A stretch of 62,725 nt of DNA from JAKPCT01 sp029553165 (GTDB taxonomy: Bacteria > Bacillota > UBA4882 > UBA8346), in contig DAORZT010000009.1 of NCBI GenBank assembly GCA_035359995.1, positions 1-62,725 of the forward strand, given 5' to 3'. A program made the position numbers and the translations under genes. The notes under the pieces are model-generated. The model saw only the letters and a program-made list of their open reading frames with translations, searched no databases and was not told the DNA's origin. This document shows positions 37,009 to 46,087 of this stretch, piece by piece (the stretch's first letter is position 1; every line of letters starts with the position of its first letter).

Positions 37009-37872
37009 ATGTTTCTTGCTGATCAATGGAAAGATTATGAGTTGATTGATACCGGTGACGGTGAAAGACTTGAACGGTGGGGTAAATACATTTTGAGACG
37101 GCCTGATCCCCATATTATTTGGCCGGCTTCGTTAAATAAATCACACTGGCAGAAGGTTGATGCTCATTATCACCGCAGTGAGAGTGGCGGCGGCAAATGG
37201 GAGTTTTTTAATCCTCTTCCTGATAGTTGGAACTTACATTACAAAAACCTTTCCTTCCACATTCGGGCAATGGGATTTAAACATACCGGAATTTTTCCGG
37301 AACAAGCAGTCAATTGGGATTGGATCATCGATAAAATTAAAGCGGAGTCACGACCAATTAAAGTTTTAAATTTATTTGCCTATACCGGAGGAGCTTCAGT
37401 AGCTGCTGCGTCAGCCGGTGCTGAAGTTTGCCATGTCGACGCTGCTAAAGGAATGGTCAAATTAGCCAAAGAAAATCTGGCCTTGTCGGGGTTAGCAGAT
37501 CGACCGGTAAGATTTATTGTTGATGATGTTATGAAATTTGTCCAGCGTGAAGAGCGACGGGGACGTTTGTATGAAGGAATCATTATGGATCCTCCTTCGT
37601 TTGGACGCGGTCCTGGCGGCGAGGTTTGGAAGATCGAAACCGAGCTATATCATTTAGTTGAAGCTTGTTCAAAAATTTTAGCCCCTCAAGCCAGTTTTTT
37701 TCTGGTTAATAGCTATACTAATGGATTAACTGCAGCAGCAATTGGAAATATTCTCACTTTATTAGTTAAGCGCAAAAGAGGGGGGGCAATCTCCTCGGAT
37801 GAGATTGGACTACCGGTGACTGCCTCGGGGCTGATCCTTCCTTGTGGAGTATGTTCGCGTTGGGAGGCTTAA
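37009..37872 (+). CDS. Class I SAM-dependent methyltransferase, RlmI/RlmK-like
   Basis: A 287-residue methyltransferase of the Methyltrans_SAM (RlmI/RlmK-like) type, probably acting on 23S rRNA or another RNA. The SAM-binding motif LNLFAYTGGASVAAASAGAE is at about 122-141, and the catalytic-site motif MDPPSFGRG at about 193-201. No PUA domain is fused, unlike E. coli RlmI. The ATG follows GAGGAAG. The pseudouridine synthase starts 3 bp after the stop, with its ribosome site (GGGAGG) in the last codons of this gene; the two are probably coupled, both with RNA-modifying roles. Confidence 0.9.
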   Translation: MFLADQWKDYELIDTGDGERLERWGKYILRRPDPHIIWPASLNKSHWQKVDAHYHRSESGGGKWEFFNPLPDSWNLHYKNLSFHIRAMGFKHTGIFPEQAVNWDWIIDKIKAESRPIKVLNLFAYTGGASVAAASAGAEVCHVDAAKGMVKLAKENLALSGLADRPVRFIVDDVMKFVQREERRGRLYEGIIMDPPSFGRGPGGEVWKIETELYHLVEACSKILAPQASFFLVNSYTNGLTAAAIGNILTLLVKRKRGGAISSDEIGLPVTASGLILPCGVCSRWEA

Positions 37873-37874
37873 TC

Positions 37875-38576
37875 TTGGAATTGGAAAGGTATTTGATTAA
37901 TGAAGTTTATGAGGACAATCATTTATTGGTCGTAGAAAAACCGGTTAATCTTCCATCCCAGGCTGATGCAACAGGGGATCCGGATTTATTGAGTATTTTA
38001 AAACAACACCTTAAAGTTAAATATGATAAACCCGGTAATGTTTATTTAGGATTGGTGCATCGGCTGGATCGACCTGTTGGGGGTGTGATGGTCTTTGCGA
38101 AGACTTCCAAGGCGGCTGCCCGACTTAGTGAACAGATTCAACAACACATCTTTGAAAAGAACTATCTGGCAGTAGTTCATGGAACTCCTGCCAAAAGAAA
38201 TGCGCAATTGGAACATTTTTTACGGAAAGATCCCATTAAGAATAAAGTAACTGTTTTTTCCAAGCCTGTTTCCCAGTCGAAACAGGCTATTTTAGATTAC
38301 CAGGTACTGGAAGTAGTTAATGATTTGAGTTTAGTATCGATTAATCTTAGGACAGGGCGTTCGCACCAAATAAGGGCTCAATTGGCAGCGATTGGACATC
38401 CGCTTTATGGCGATCAGAAGTATGGAGATCACTTGAGCAAAGTTGGCGAGCAGTTGGCCTTGTGGTCGATTAAAGTCAAGTTTAAGCATCCGGTTAAGGA
38501 AGAGCAAATTGCCTTTGAATCCAGTCCACCTGATTGTTATCCCTGGCGGGAATTTAGTTATTTATCAAGGGAGTAA
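37875..38576 (+). CDS. RluA-family pseudouridine synthase
   Basis: About 234 residues. The family signature VHRLDRPVGGVMVFAKT holds the catalytic aspartate; further motifs are the RSHQIRAQLAAIGHPLYGDQKYG block near the C-terminus. It lacks an S4 domain, so it resembles the short TruC/RluA or YlyB-like group. It converts a uridine of rRNA or tRNA to pseudouridine. TTG at 37875 is chosen because GGGAGG lies 7 bp upstream; the frame is open from 37842 in the preceding gene. Immediate linkage to an RNA methyltransferase supports an RNA-modification operon. Confidence 0.92.
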   Translation: MELERYLINEVYEDNHLLVVEKPVNLPSQADATGDPDLLSILKQHLKVKYDKPGNVYLGLVHRLDRPVGGVMVFAKTSKAAARLSEQIQQHIFEKNYLAVVHGTPAKRNAQLEHFLRKDPIKNKVTVFSKPVSQSKQAILDYQVLEVVNDLSLVSINLRTGRSHQIRAQLAAIGHPLYGDQKYGDHLSKVGEQLALWSIKVKFKHPVKEEQIAFESSPPDCYPWREFSYLSRE

Positions 38577-38687
38577 TTGAAGACCGTACTGTAAGAATAA
38601 CTTGACATAAATCCCTTTATAAAGCAGGAAATTTGTTGAAAATTGAGGAATTATTTAGTAAAATTTAGTAAAGTGGAGGGCAAGATA

Positions 38688-39272
38688 ATGCGTAAGGTGA
38701 TTTATTACTTAATGGTTTTAATACTTGTTTTATCATTGGTTGGGATGACATCGGCGATGGATAATGTTGAATATAATGCCGTATATCTATTGACCAACGG
38801 TAAAGAGACTTTAACGCAAAAGTTATATTTTAGCAATGATAAAATGCGGATGGAGATGGACGGCAAAAAGGGTGAAAAAATAAGTATGATTGTCCGTGTT
38901 GATAAGAATGTAACATGGATCTTGATGGATGAACAAAAGATGTATATGGAACAAAAAGTTGATCCGGAGATGGTGAAACAATATGCCAAGCAATTTGAAG
39001 GATACGAAACTAAATTAACCAAAATCGGTTCGGAGAAATTACTTGGCTATGATTGTGATATTTATGAAAATGTTGAAGGTAAAAATAAATACAAATATTG
39101 GCTAGTAAAAAACAAAAACGCTGTATTAAGAAGTATATTATTTGAAAATGGCAAAGAAAAATTGCGAATAGAAGCTAAAGAGATTAATTTTAGAAAACAG
39201 GCTGATTCACTCTTTGAGATTCCCGACGGTTATCAAAAATTTGCGTTCAATCTTAAGATTCCAAAACAATAA
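38688..39272 (+). CDS. Exported protein, DUF4412-like
   Basis: About 194 residues: a signal peptide (about 1-22, ending TSAM), then a beta-rich domain. A pattern of KMRMEMDGKKGEK, TWILMDEQKMYMEQK and LGYDCDIYENVEGKNKYKYWL resembles DUF4412, a lipoprotein-carrier-like (LolA-type) fold known from outer-membrane-bearing bacteria. The start is the ATG at 38688 after GTGGAGGGC; the longer frame has no ribosome site. It is a single gene with a strong terminator. No ligand can be named. Confidence 0.78.
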   Translation: MRKVIYYLMVLILVLSLVGMTSAMDNVEYNAVYLLTNGKETLTQKLYFSNDKMRMEMDGKKGEKISMIVRVDKNVTWILMDEQKMYMEQKVDPEMVKQYAKQFEGYETKLTKIGSEKLLGYDCDIYENVEGKNKYKYWLVKNKNAVLRSILFENGKEKLRIEAKEINFRKQADSLFEIPDGYQKFAFNLKIPKQ

Positions 39273-39320
39273 ATTAGTGTTTGAAGAAGTTGCCCGGAAA
39301 ATGAATCAGTTATTGTTATG

Positions 39321-39376
39321 ATAACCTAAAGGACTGCGTTCTGTATTATACAGGGCAGTCCTTTAGGTTATTTTTA
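39321..39376 (+). terminator. Strong intrinsic terminator
   Basis: A 17-bp stem from 39321 (ATAACCTAAAGGACTGC) pairs perfectly with 39355-39371, with a small CTGTA/TACAG hairpin in the loop, then TTTTAATTATT. It ends the DUF4412-like transcript. Confidence 0.85.
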
Positions 39377-39486
39377 ATTATTATTAATCTAGTTTATTTA
39401 CTTTTAAATAAAGCAAAAAATGCAAAATTAAAGAAAAATATGTTAAGATTAAATTAACAATGATCAGAGTAAAAACCTGAAAGAAG

Positions 39487-41673
39487 TTGATAATTTTGAA
39501 AAGATCATTCTTATTACTAATTATAGCAGTGATTTGTCTGTCCTTAATTTCCTGCGGTGGTGGCAGTAAAAGAGGTGGCAGGGGTAACGTTGGTGGGAAT
39601 AACGGTGAGAATGTTTATATCATTCGTCCTGATCACCCGCGTGTTTTTATTACACCTGACAGAGTTTTGCGCATCCAAAAAGATTATGATTATCAAGCTG
39701 CCAAAAATTATGTTGGCCGGATGCTGAATCGTAATTCTGCAGAAGTGAATGGGTATCTTGCTGCAGAACAATGTAGTACAATGATTATTAATATCTGTTT
39801 ACTCATATTGGCTGAACCTAATGAAACTATCTATTTTGAGAATATCAAAAGGTCGGTAAACTGTTTGGAAGTTGCTAAACAATGGGTAAACTATATTTTA
39901 AAAAATGTTCCGGTAAGTGCCGGTGATGATATTCCGCAGCGCAATCGCTTGTTGGCATTGGCAGTTGCCTATGACTGGCTGTATTCCAAATATTCTGCCG
40001 CAGAAAAGAAAGAATTGGCGGATAAGATGGTCGAGTATTTAGATTACTTGGATCAGCAATACAGATTTTTTTCAAAGCCTAAATATGTGGCCGGTCATTC
40101 CCGGAGGGGCAATATTATTGGTTTTGCGGCTGTTTTGGCATTATATGGCGAGGATGAACGTATTAAACCGTATTATGATAAGATTTATTATAACTGGATT
40201 GGCAATCCCCAGGGATACCAGTATGTCTTAGACAAAGTTGGCCGTGACGGCGGCCATTTTATGGGATGGCTCTATGGTGCCAGTTATTCTTCGCCGTTGT
40301 TCTCGATGATGTGGCATTCGGCAACCGGCCAACTGGTGGGCTCGCAGTTCTACACAGATGCTCCCTATTTTTATATTTACGGGACCGATCCCTTTTCGTT
40401 CAGTGTACCTGACAACAATACTCCCTGTACTTTACCGAGTTTTGGGGACTGTTGGACTTTGAAACCAACCGGAGAAATAGCCAATATCATGGCTTTTTCA
40501 TCCAGTTTTTGCAACAATGGTTATGCAGAATGGTATTATCAGAAGTATTTCAAGAATTATCTTCATGATGGTAACAGAGAATTTAGGATAATATCAAAAA
40601 CCAATAATGGTGCTGCGGGTACAGTATCGCCGATAGGACTGCCTTTAGCCCGGCATTTCACCGGCTCCGGATTTGCAATTGCCCGTAATACTTGGAACGA
40701 TGTTGATAATTCATCGGTTTACCCTACAATCTTGATTTTTAAATCGATGCCTTATTTGATCTACAATCATGACCATCTTGACCAAAATTCGCTGACACTC
40801 AATTATAAAGGGCCTTTACTGATTGACGCAGGGACCTATAATGATGATTATAATTCGACCTATTGGAAGGAATATTATACTCAAACTAAAGCGCATAATG
40901 CCTTATTGATTGATAACAAAGGCCAAACTGCAACTCCACGCAATGAAGATACCCTGTCAGGGCCTGATGGAATTAAAAAAGTTTCACGTCCGTCTTCTCA
41001 AGACGGTATTTGGATCAAAGGAAATGCGACCGAGGCTTATGGTTCTCCGGTTACCAGTTACTTGCGTAATGTAATGATGGCCTATAAGCCAAAGTATTTA
41101 TCACATCCGGTATTGTTGGTGGTTGACCGGGTGAAGACGGACAGATACGCGACTCCGAAATTGCTCTGGCAGGTTAGAAAAGAACCCATCATTGATACCA
41201 CCAATAAATATGCGCGAGTGTATAATGGCTGGGGCGGTTATGCCAGATTGGAGTTCTTCGCTGATAAAAGTATTAGTATTTCGACTGTTGCTGATACTTA
41301 TAACCGTGATGACGGTAAAGGCAATGGGATTGCCGGCTGGGGCAGAATTGAGGTTGCATCATCCGTTACAGTTAATGATATCAGGTTTGCCACTTTAATT
41401 GTTGTGAAAGATCAGGCTGTTACAACCGGTGTTGTCCCTAAAGCCAGGTATATTCAAAAAAACGATTGGATTGGAGTCTGTGTTGATAAAACATTATTGA
41501 TTATGGCTGATGATACTAAAGGACTGACTGATATTACTTTATCTGCCACAGAAGCTTCGGGTGTTCAAGAGATTTATGTTGCCGGAATGAAGGACGGAGC
41601 AGCGAAGATTCAGTTAGGTAGCCAGTTAAAGACAGTCACAGTGATCGACGGCTTTGGCTATTTGGGGTTTTAA
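39487..41673 (+). CDS. Heparinase II/III-like lipoprotein
   Basis: A 728-residue secreted lyase candidate. The signal peptide ends in a lipobox (SLISC) followed by GGGSKRGGRG. An alpha-helical toroid (about 50-390) is followed by a beta-sandwich typical of heparinase II/III, with the motif YNHDHLDQNSLTLNYKGPLLIDAGTY and later KAHNALLIDN. Known members cleave acidic polysaccharides such as heparan, alginate or chondroitin by beta-elimination. The start is TTG, either 39487 or 39496; both lack a strong ribosome site. It opens a glycan-related stretch with the glycosyltransferase and GHL10 genes. Confidence 0.87.
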   Translation: MIILKRSFLLLIIAVICLSLISCGGGSKRGGRGNVGGNNGENVYIIRPDHPRVFITPDRVLRIQKDYDYQAAKNYVGRMLNRNSAEVNGYLAAEQCSTMIINICLLILAEPNETIYFENIKRSVNCLEVAKQWVNYILKNVPVSAGDDIPQRNRLLALAVAYDWLYSKYSAAEKKELADKMVEYLDYLDQQYRFFSKPKYVAGHSRRGNIIGFAAVLALYGEDERIKPYYDKIYYNWIGNPQGYQYVLDKVGRDGGHFMGWLYGASYSSPLFSMMWHSATGQLVGSQFYTDAPYFYIYGTDPFSFSVPDNNTPCTLPSFGDCWTLKPTGEIANIMAFSSSFCNNGYAEWYYQKYFKNYLHDGNREFRIISKTNNGAAGTVSPIGLPLARHFTGSGFAIARNTWNDVDNSSVYPTILIFKSMPYLIYNHDHLDQNSLTLNYKGPLLIDAGTYNDDYNSTYWKEYYTQTKAHNALLIDNKGQTATPRNEDTLSGPDGIKKVSRPSSQDGIWIKGNATEAYGSPVTSYLRNVMMAYKPKYLSHPVLLVVDRVKTDRYATPKLLWQVRKEPIIDTTNKYARVYNGWGGYARLEFFADKSISISTVADTYNRDDGKGNGIAGWGRIEVASSVTVNDIRFATLIVVKDQAVTTGVVPKARYIQKNDWIGVCVDKTLLIMADDTKGLTDITLSATEASGVQEIYVAGMKDGAAKIQLGSQLKTVTVIDGFGYLGF

Positions 41674-41710
41674 TTGCCATTGGATTGGACTTGGATTGAT
41701 CTGGTAATGC

Positions 41711-41745
41711 TTCAAAGCGACATTGGTTGGTGCTTCGAATTTTAT
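41711..41745 (+). terminator. Degenerate terminator-like hairpin after the heparinase gene
   Basis: TTCAAAGC / GCTTCGAA (7 of 8 pairs) around GACATTGGTTGGT, then TTTTAT. Its sequence is a worn copy of the hairpin at 42108, so the two bracket the decayed small gene between them. Confidence 0.5.
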
Positions 41746-41887
41746 CATAGAGCTAGATTTACTTAATATAACTATCTGAAACTAAAAAAACCAAAGGATT
41801 GTCAATTTATTTATTAGCGTGTAGGTAAAAATTATTCTAACAAGGAATATTATTTAGCTAGAATTGATAAAAATTTAAGGAATAGCA

Positions 41888-42089
41888 ATGCGGAACAACA
41901 CGGTTTGTCTGGTTGTGTTCTTAGTGGGGAGTTCATTAGCTGCGTCCGCTTTGGAGTATAAGGTAGTTTTTGTTGCAAGTTTATGAGCATAATTTTAGTA
42001 CCAAGGGTATAGTGAAGTTGGGTGCTCGAGGTTACCAAAAATATTCACCAGATAGTGACGACCAACCTCAACAACGATTCTCAAATTAG
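41888..42089 (+). pseudogene. Frameshifted small exported-protein gene
   Basis: ATG at 41888 with AAGG 7 bp upstream opens a frame with a convincing signal peptide (VCLVVFLVGSSLAASAL). It stops after 32 codons at TGA. Removing one T from the TTTTT at about 41965-41969 would continue as VVLLQVYEHNFSTKGIVKL to TAG at 42087-42089, about 66 residues in total. I recognise no family. The 41674-41887 stretch ahead of it holds only the hairpin at 41711. Confidence 0.5.
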
Positions 42090-42107
42090 TATTATTAATA
42101 ATTATTA

Positions 42108-42142
42108 ATTCGAAGCGACATTGATTGTCGCTTCGAATCTTT
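42108..42142. terminator. Long symmetrical hairpin between convergent genes, probable bidirectional terminator
   Basis: A 13-bp perfect stem ATTCGAAGCGACA / TGTCGCTTCGAAT with a five-base loop. Plus strand ends in CTTTT; minus strand runs into AT-rich sequence. It lies directly at the stop of the minus-strand glycosyltransferase. Confidence 0.65.
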
Positions 42143-43281
42143 TACGGATAATAGCGGTTGAGCCATTCAAGATCCTGCCGGTCTTCGTTTGGCTGATACC
42201 AACCTTTTTGGAAAAGATTATTGATTCGCTGGAAATACTCTTCATACATTCGGCCAATCCGTTCAATCGAGTAGTTTGTTTCTGCCCATTTACGGCAATC
42301 TTCGGGTTTGATCCGGTGGATGTTCTTAACCGCCCAGCAGAATTCCTCAAAGGTACGACAACGGTAACCGGTAACTCCATGTAATACTGTTTCCGGAAAA
42401 GCACCCCAATCACTGGTGATAACCGGAGTCCCGCAGAGTTGTGCTTCGACATTGACACCGCCAAACGGTTCCAGGTAATAAGTTGGCATTAAAACGGCCT
42501 TGGCATTCCCTAAAAACCACGCCCGTTCTTCAGGACCGACGGCGGGGAAATACTTGATATGCTTTTCGGAACCAAGTTGGAGACCTTCAGCCGGGTCATC
42601 CAGTGAGCCTTGACCAACGATGTATAACTGGTTTCCGGTGGCTTTCGCAACATCAGAAGCAACCTGAACGCCTTTGCGATGGATGATCCTGCCGAAATAG
42701 AGTAAGAAATCCTCCTTCTCAGCTTTAAAAGGAAAGTCATTTATATCAAAGTAATTGGGAATAACTGCATCATACCAGGAACCATCACTTTGATTCAATA
42801 AACCGTATATGTAATGCATCCAGGCATAGGACTCAAATATCCGGTAATTGCTGAAAACTCCGGTGTAACCTATTCCTGATTCAACTGTCAGTAATTCTAC
42901 GGCATCAGCGATCGGTTTTTGGTAGTTTCCCATGGGGCAGAGCAGAACATCCTGCGTCTGTTTACGTTCATTAATTGCTTTGATGGCATTTTGATTGAAG
43001 GTTCGGTGGGCCAGATCGAAGGGGTTATGTTTAAAAAACTCTTTGGACTTATCATAGTCACCATAACATCTCACTAAAATATCCTGGCTGGATACGGTGA
43101 TAGATTCATCACAGATGACATCTGAACCTTCAACGCCATAAAAGTAGAGGGTATGATCGTAGTTTTTGATGATTTTGGCAAGTTTGAGCACTTTTTGAGT
43201 ATAGGCACAGGCAGAATTAGTGCGGTTGGTTGCTAAATGGGCTAATCCTAGCAGATGAAAACGCATTTTTTGATTCTTCAT
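42142..43281 (-). CDS. Glycosyltransferase, GT4-type family 1
   Basis: A 379-residue GT-B glycosyltransferase. The donor-binding half shows LLYFGRIIHRKGVQVA (about 190-205), and the nucleotide-sugar motif EPFGGVNVEAQLCGTPVITSDWGAFPE (about 288-314) has the EX7E glutamates. No signal or membrane segment is present. The ATG has CGAGG upstream. It transfers a hexose-type sugar to an acceptor that cannot be named. Genes on either side encode a heparinase-like lipoprotein and a GHL10 glycosidase on the opposite strand, so the three may concern one surface glycan, although they do not form an operon. Confidence 0.92.
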   Translation of the reverse strand: MKNQKMRFHLLGLAHLATNRTNSACAYTQKVLKLAKIIKNYDHTLYFYGVEGSDVICDESITVSSQDILVRCYGDYDKSKEFFKHNPFDLAHRTFNQNAIKAINERKQTQDVLLCPMGNYQKPIADAVELLTVESGIGYTGVFSNYRIFESYAWMHYIYGLLNQSDGSWYDAVIPNYFDINDFPFKAEKEDFLLYFGRIIHRKGVQVASDVAKATGNQLYIVGQGSLDDPAEGLQLGSEKHIKYFPAVGPEERAWFLGNAKAVLMPTYYLEPFGGVNVEAQLCGTPVITSDWGAFPETVLHGVTGYRCRTFEEFCWAVKNIHRIKPEDCRKWAETNYSIERIGRMYEEYFQRINNLFQKGWYQPNEDRQDLEWLNRYYP

Positions 43282-43538
43282 CGATTAACCTCGTAATAAT
43301 AAAGATTTTCTTATTTTTATAATATTTTATGTAACTAGTTTATTGAAGGGAATGTGACGGGAGAACCAAATGGGATTTTTGAAAATCCATAATCTTTAAA
43401 CAATTTTATACATCTAATAACCAAGAAAAGATGTTAAATGCCAGAAGACTATTAGCGCTATCTTTTTTCTGAAGATAATGGTATTCTACTAATAGTAAGA
43501 TGTTATACTGATAACAGGAAGTTATATAGGAGATTTCT

Positions 43539-45221
43539 ATGAATAAGACCGGTCGGATTTTTGTTGCTTTAATGATATTAACGTTTGTTTTCACTGGAAC
43601 ACAGTATCAGATTAAAGCCGATAATAAACCAAATCGGGCTGAAATACGGGCGCTTTGGGTTGATGCGTTTCGTGACGGAATTAAGACACCGTCACAGATC
43701 GATCAACTACTTCAGGATGCAGTGAGTGGGAATATCAATACGTTGATTGTTCAAGTGCGCCGTCGCGGTGATTCGTTTTATAACAAGAGTATTGAACCGC
43801 GGACTGAAGATCCGGACTTATTGCCGGGATTTGACGCGTTGCAATATTTGATAGAGCAAGCTCATGCCAAGAATATTGAAGTTCATGCCTGGCTCAATAC
43901 GTTAGTGGCCTGGAATAGCGTTAAGCCGCCCAAGGATTCTAACCATGTCTGGAATCAGCATGGTCCGTCGACAACCGGAAAGGATAATTGGGTTTCGTAC
44001 TATCGGACTTATGATAAGAATAAAAAAACCTGGTCGGATCGGTTACAGTCCTCGTATTTTTTAGACCCAGGACATCCGGATGTTATTGATTATACTGCCG
44101 CGATTTATCTTAATGTTGTCCGGAATTATGATGTTGACGGGATTCATTTGGATTATTCCCGTTATGCCGGATTAGGCTGGGGTTATAATGCAACCAGTGT
44201 AGCCAGGTTTAATCAACGTTATGGGACTGAAGGAATGCCTGATCCGGATGATCCAAGATGGGCCGAATGGCGCCGTGAGCAAACGGCTAATCTGGTGCGT
44301 AAGATTTATTTAGAAGCAATTGCTATCAAACCACAGATCAAAGTATCATCGGCGGTTGTTACCTGGGGCAGTGGTCCGCTTACCGATGAAGATTGGGAAA
44401 AATCGCGGGCTTGTCAAGAAGTGTTTCAAGATTGGCGTAGCTGGCTTGAGGAAGGAATTATCGATCTGGTTATTCCAATGAACTATTTCAGCGAGTGGCG
44501 TTCTTCCCACCAAAAATATTATAATCAATGGATTGAATGGGAGAAGGACCATCAATATAATCGGCAGATTGTTATCGGTCCTGGAATTTATATGAATTAT
44601 ATCGAAGATTCACTGGAACAGATCAGAAGAGCTCAGGCGCCTTCCCAACAAGGGAATTATGCTGCCGGTGTCTGTCTATTCTCGTATGGTGCAAGCAATA
44701 TCTACAGTTGCAGCGATTTTAAAACACCGGCGGCATCGCGTGGATTCCCGCGCCAACCACATCGCTATGTCCCTGAAACCAACTATAAATTGATTGATGC
44801 TTTAGCCAGGCCGAATTATATCTATGATCCTGTTCTCGAACGTTATACTCATACAACACCAGTGTTTTCTGATTGGGTTGATGTTCCCGCGATGCCATGG
44901 AAGGTAACTCCGCAAACAGGATACCTGATGGGCACGATTAATGGCAATAATAAAGTCTATGATTATACTAAAGTTACTGTTGAGAGGGTTGGTTTACTGG
45001 CGACGAGACGTAAAAACCAGGATACAGATGAGCTTGGTTTTTTTAAAGAGGTTTATACCAATGGTAACGGGTGGTTTGGTTTAGCCGAAGTCCCTACCGG
45101 TATTTATCGGGTATCAATAAATGAGCCCGAATTTGAAGGCAAAAAAGTTTATTATATCGTGATTAAGCCTGGTCAAGTATCTGAAGTTTGGTTTGAAAAT
45201 AAAAAGAGCGGAGATGTTTGA
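43539..45221 (+). CDS. GHL10 (DUF187) family secreted glycosidase
   Basis: A 560-residue protein with a signal peptide (about 8-28, no lipobox). A TIM-barrel of the GHL10 type (about 32-380) shows RAEIRALWVDAFRDG, INTLIVQVRRRGDSFY, VHAWLNTL, and DGIHLDYSRYAG, with the carboxylates expected for hydrolysis. The C-terminal 100 residues (from about 465) form a carboxypeptidase-regulatory-like beta-sandwich (YLMGTINGNNKVYDYTKVTVE). Related proteins include Bacillus YngK and E. coli DigH, the latter a peptidoglycan glycosyl hydrolase acting on denuded strands. The ATG follows ATAGGAGAT. Confidence 0.92.
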   Translation: MNKTGRIFVALMILTFVFTGTQYQIKADNKPNRAEIRALWVDAFRDGIKTPSQIDQLLQDAVSGNINTLIVQVRRRGDSFYNKSIEPRTEDPDLLPGFDALQYLIEQAHAKNIEVHAWLNTLVAWNSVKPPKDSNHVWNQHGPSTTGKDNWVSYYRTYDKNKKTWSDRLQSSYFLDPGHPDVIDYTAAIYLNVVRNYDVDGIHLDYSRYAGLGWGYNATSVARFNQRYGTEGMPDPDDPRWAEWRREQTANLVRKIYLEAIAIKPQIKVSSAVVTWGSGPLTDEDWEKSRACQEVFQDWRSWLEEGIIDLVIPMNYFSEWRSSHQKYYNQWIEWEKDHQYNRQIVIGPGIYMNYIEDSLEQIRRAQAPSQQGNYAAGVCLFSYGASNIYSCSDFKTPAASRGFPRQPHRYVPETNYKLIDALARPNYIYDPVLERYTHTTPVFSDWVDVPAMPWKVTPQTGYLMGTINGNNKVYDYTKVTVERVGLLATRRKNQDTDELGFFKEVYTNGNGWFGLAEVPTGIYRVSINEPEFEGKKVYYIVIKPGQVSEVWFENKKSGDV

Positions 45222-45282
45222 AGAAAATCGATTACTGCGGCGCTGTTATTTTTGAATGTATAGAAAAATGACGATTGCATAA

Positions 45283-45306
45283 CCTAATTTTGTAAATAAA
45301 ATTAGG
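45283..45306. promoter_or_regulatory. Perfect palindrome abutting the rubrerythrin ribosome site
   Basis: CCTAATTTT / AAAATTAGG, 9-bp arms around a GTAAAT centre. The right arm overlaps the first AGG of the AGGAGGGG ribosome site. It could be a repressor operator or an RNA hairpin that limits ribosome access. It does not match the PerR box in an obvious way. Confidence 0.55.
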
Positions 45307-45316
45307 AGGGGATTAG

Positions 45317-45871
45317 GTGTCGGTTCAAAATGCAATGACGGCAGATTTCTTACGTTCCGCATATGGTGGCGAGAGTATGGCGTACATGCGGTATCAGACT
45401 TGGGGGAATTTAGCTGCAAAAGACGGCTTCCCCAATATCGGCAGATTATTTCAGGGAATTGCTTATGCCGAACAGGTACACGCCGCCAATCATTTTCGGG
45501 AACTGAATATACAAAAAGGCGATTATACTGTCGCTGCGGGAGCGGTTTTTGGTATCGGAAGTATCGTTGACAACTTACAAGGTGCTATTAATGGCGAATT
45601 ACACGAAGTTGAACAGATGTACCCAGTCTATTTGCATTCGGCCCAATTTCAAAACGAAAAAGGAGCGGAACGATCGTTTCATTTGGCATTAGAAGCTGAA
45701 AAGATTCATGCAACCCTTTTTAAAAAGGCCCAACAAGCGGCACAACAAGGGGAAGATTTGGAGTTGAAATCAGTTAATGTCTGTCCGGTTTGTGGGCATA
45801 CAGTGTTAGATAATATTCCGGATAAATGTCCGATCTGTGGTACCAAGAAAGAGATGTATAAAAATTTTTAG
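45317..45871 (+). CDS. rbr: Rubrerythrin
   Basis: A 184-residue peroxide-reducing protein. The ferritin-like domain shows the diiron ligands in GGESMAY, YAEQVHAANH, HEVEQMY and EAEKIHA. The C-terminal rubredoxin domain has CPVCG (about 156-160) and CPICG (about 171-175). It reduces H2O2 to water with electrons from rubredoxin or NADH-linked reductases in anaerobes. The GTG start has AGGAGGGG upstream; a palindrome lies directly ahead of it. It is a single gene with its own terminator, and complements the FprA protein at the start of the window. Confidence 0.97.
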   Translation: MSVQNAMTADFLRSAYGGESMAYMRYQTWGNLAAKDGFPNIGRLFQGIAYAEQVHAANHFRELNIQKGDYTVAAGAVFGIGSIVDNLQGAINGELHEVEQMYPVYLHSAQFQNEKGAERSFHLALEAEKIHATLFKKAQQAAQQGEDLELKSVNVCPVCGHTVLDNIPDKCPICGTKKEMYKNF

Positions 45872-45892
45872 CCTTAAAAAGAATGGTTAAAT

Positions 45893-45920
45893 CCTCTGAT
45901 TTTTAGTCAGAGGTTTTTTT
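45893..45920 (+). terminator. Intrinsic terminator of rubrerythrin
   Basis: A 7-bp stem CCTCTGA / TCAGAGG with a 7-nt loop is followed by T7. Confidence 0.88.
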
Positions 45921-46087
45921 ATGTTGGGTACTTCCGTTAGATTTTTTAAACAAAATATTCCATAAAAAGAAGGAATATCTAAAATTAACTCGAAAATAAA
46001 ATAACTAAATACAAATATTGGATTATTTTATTATTTTTAGTGGATTCACTGTTACTTAACGAGATAACGGAGAAGGACTGCAGCAGT

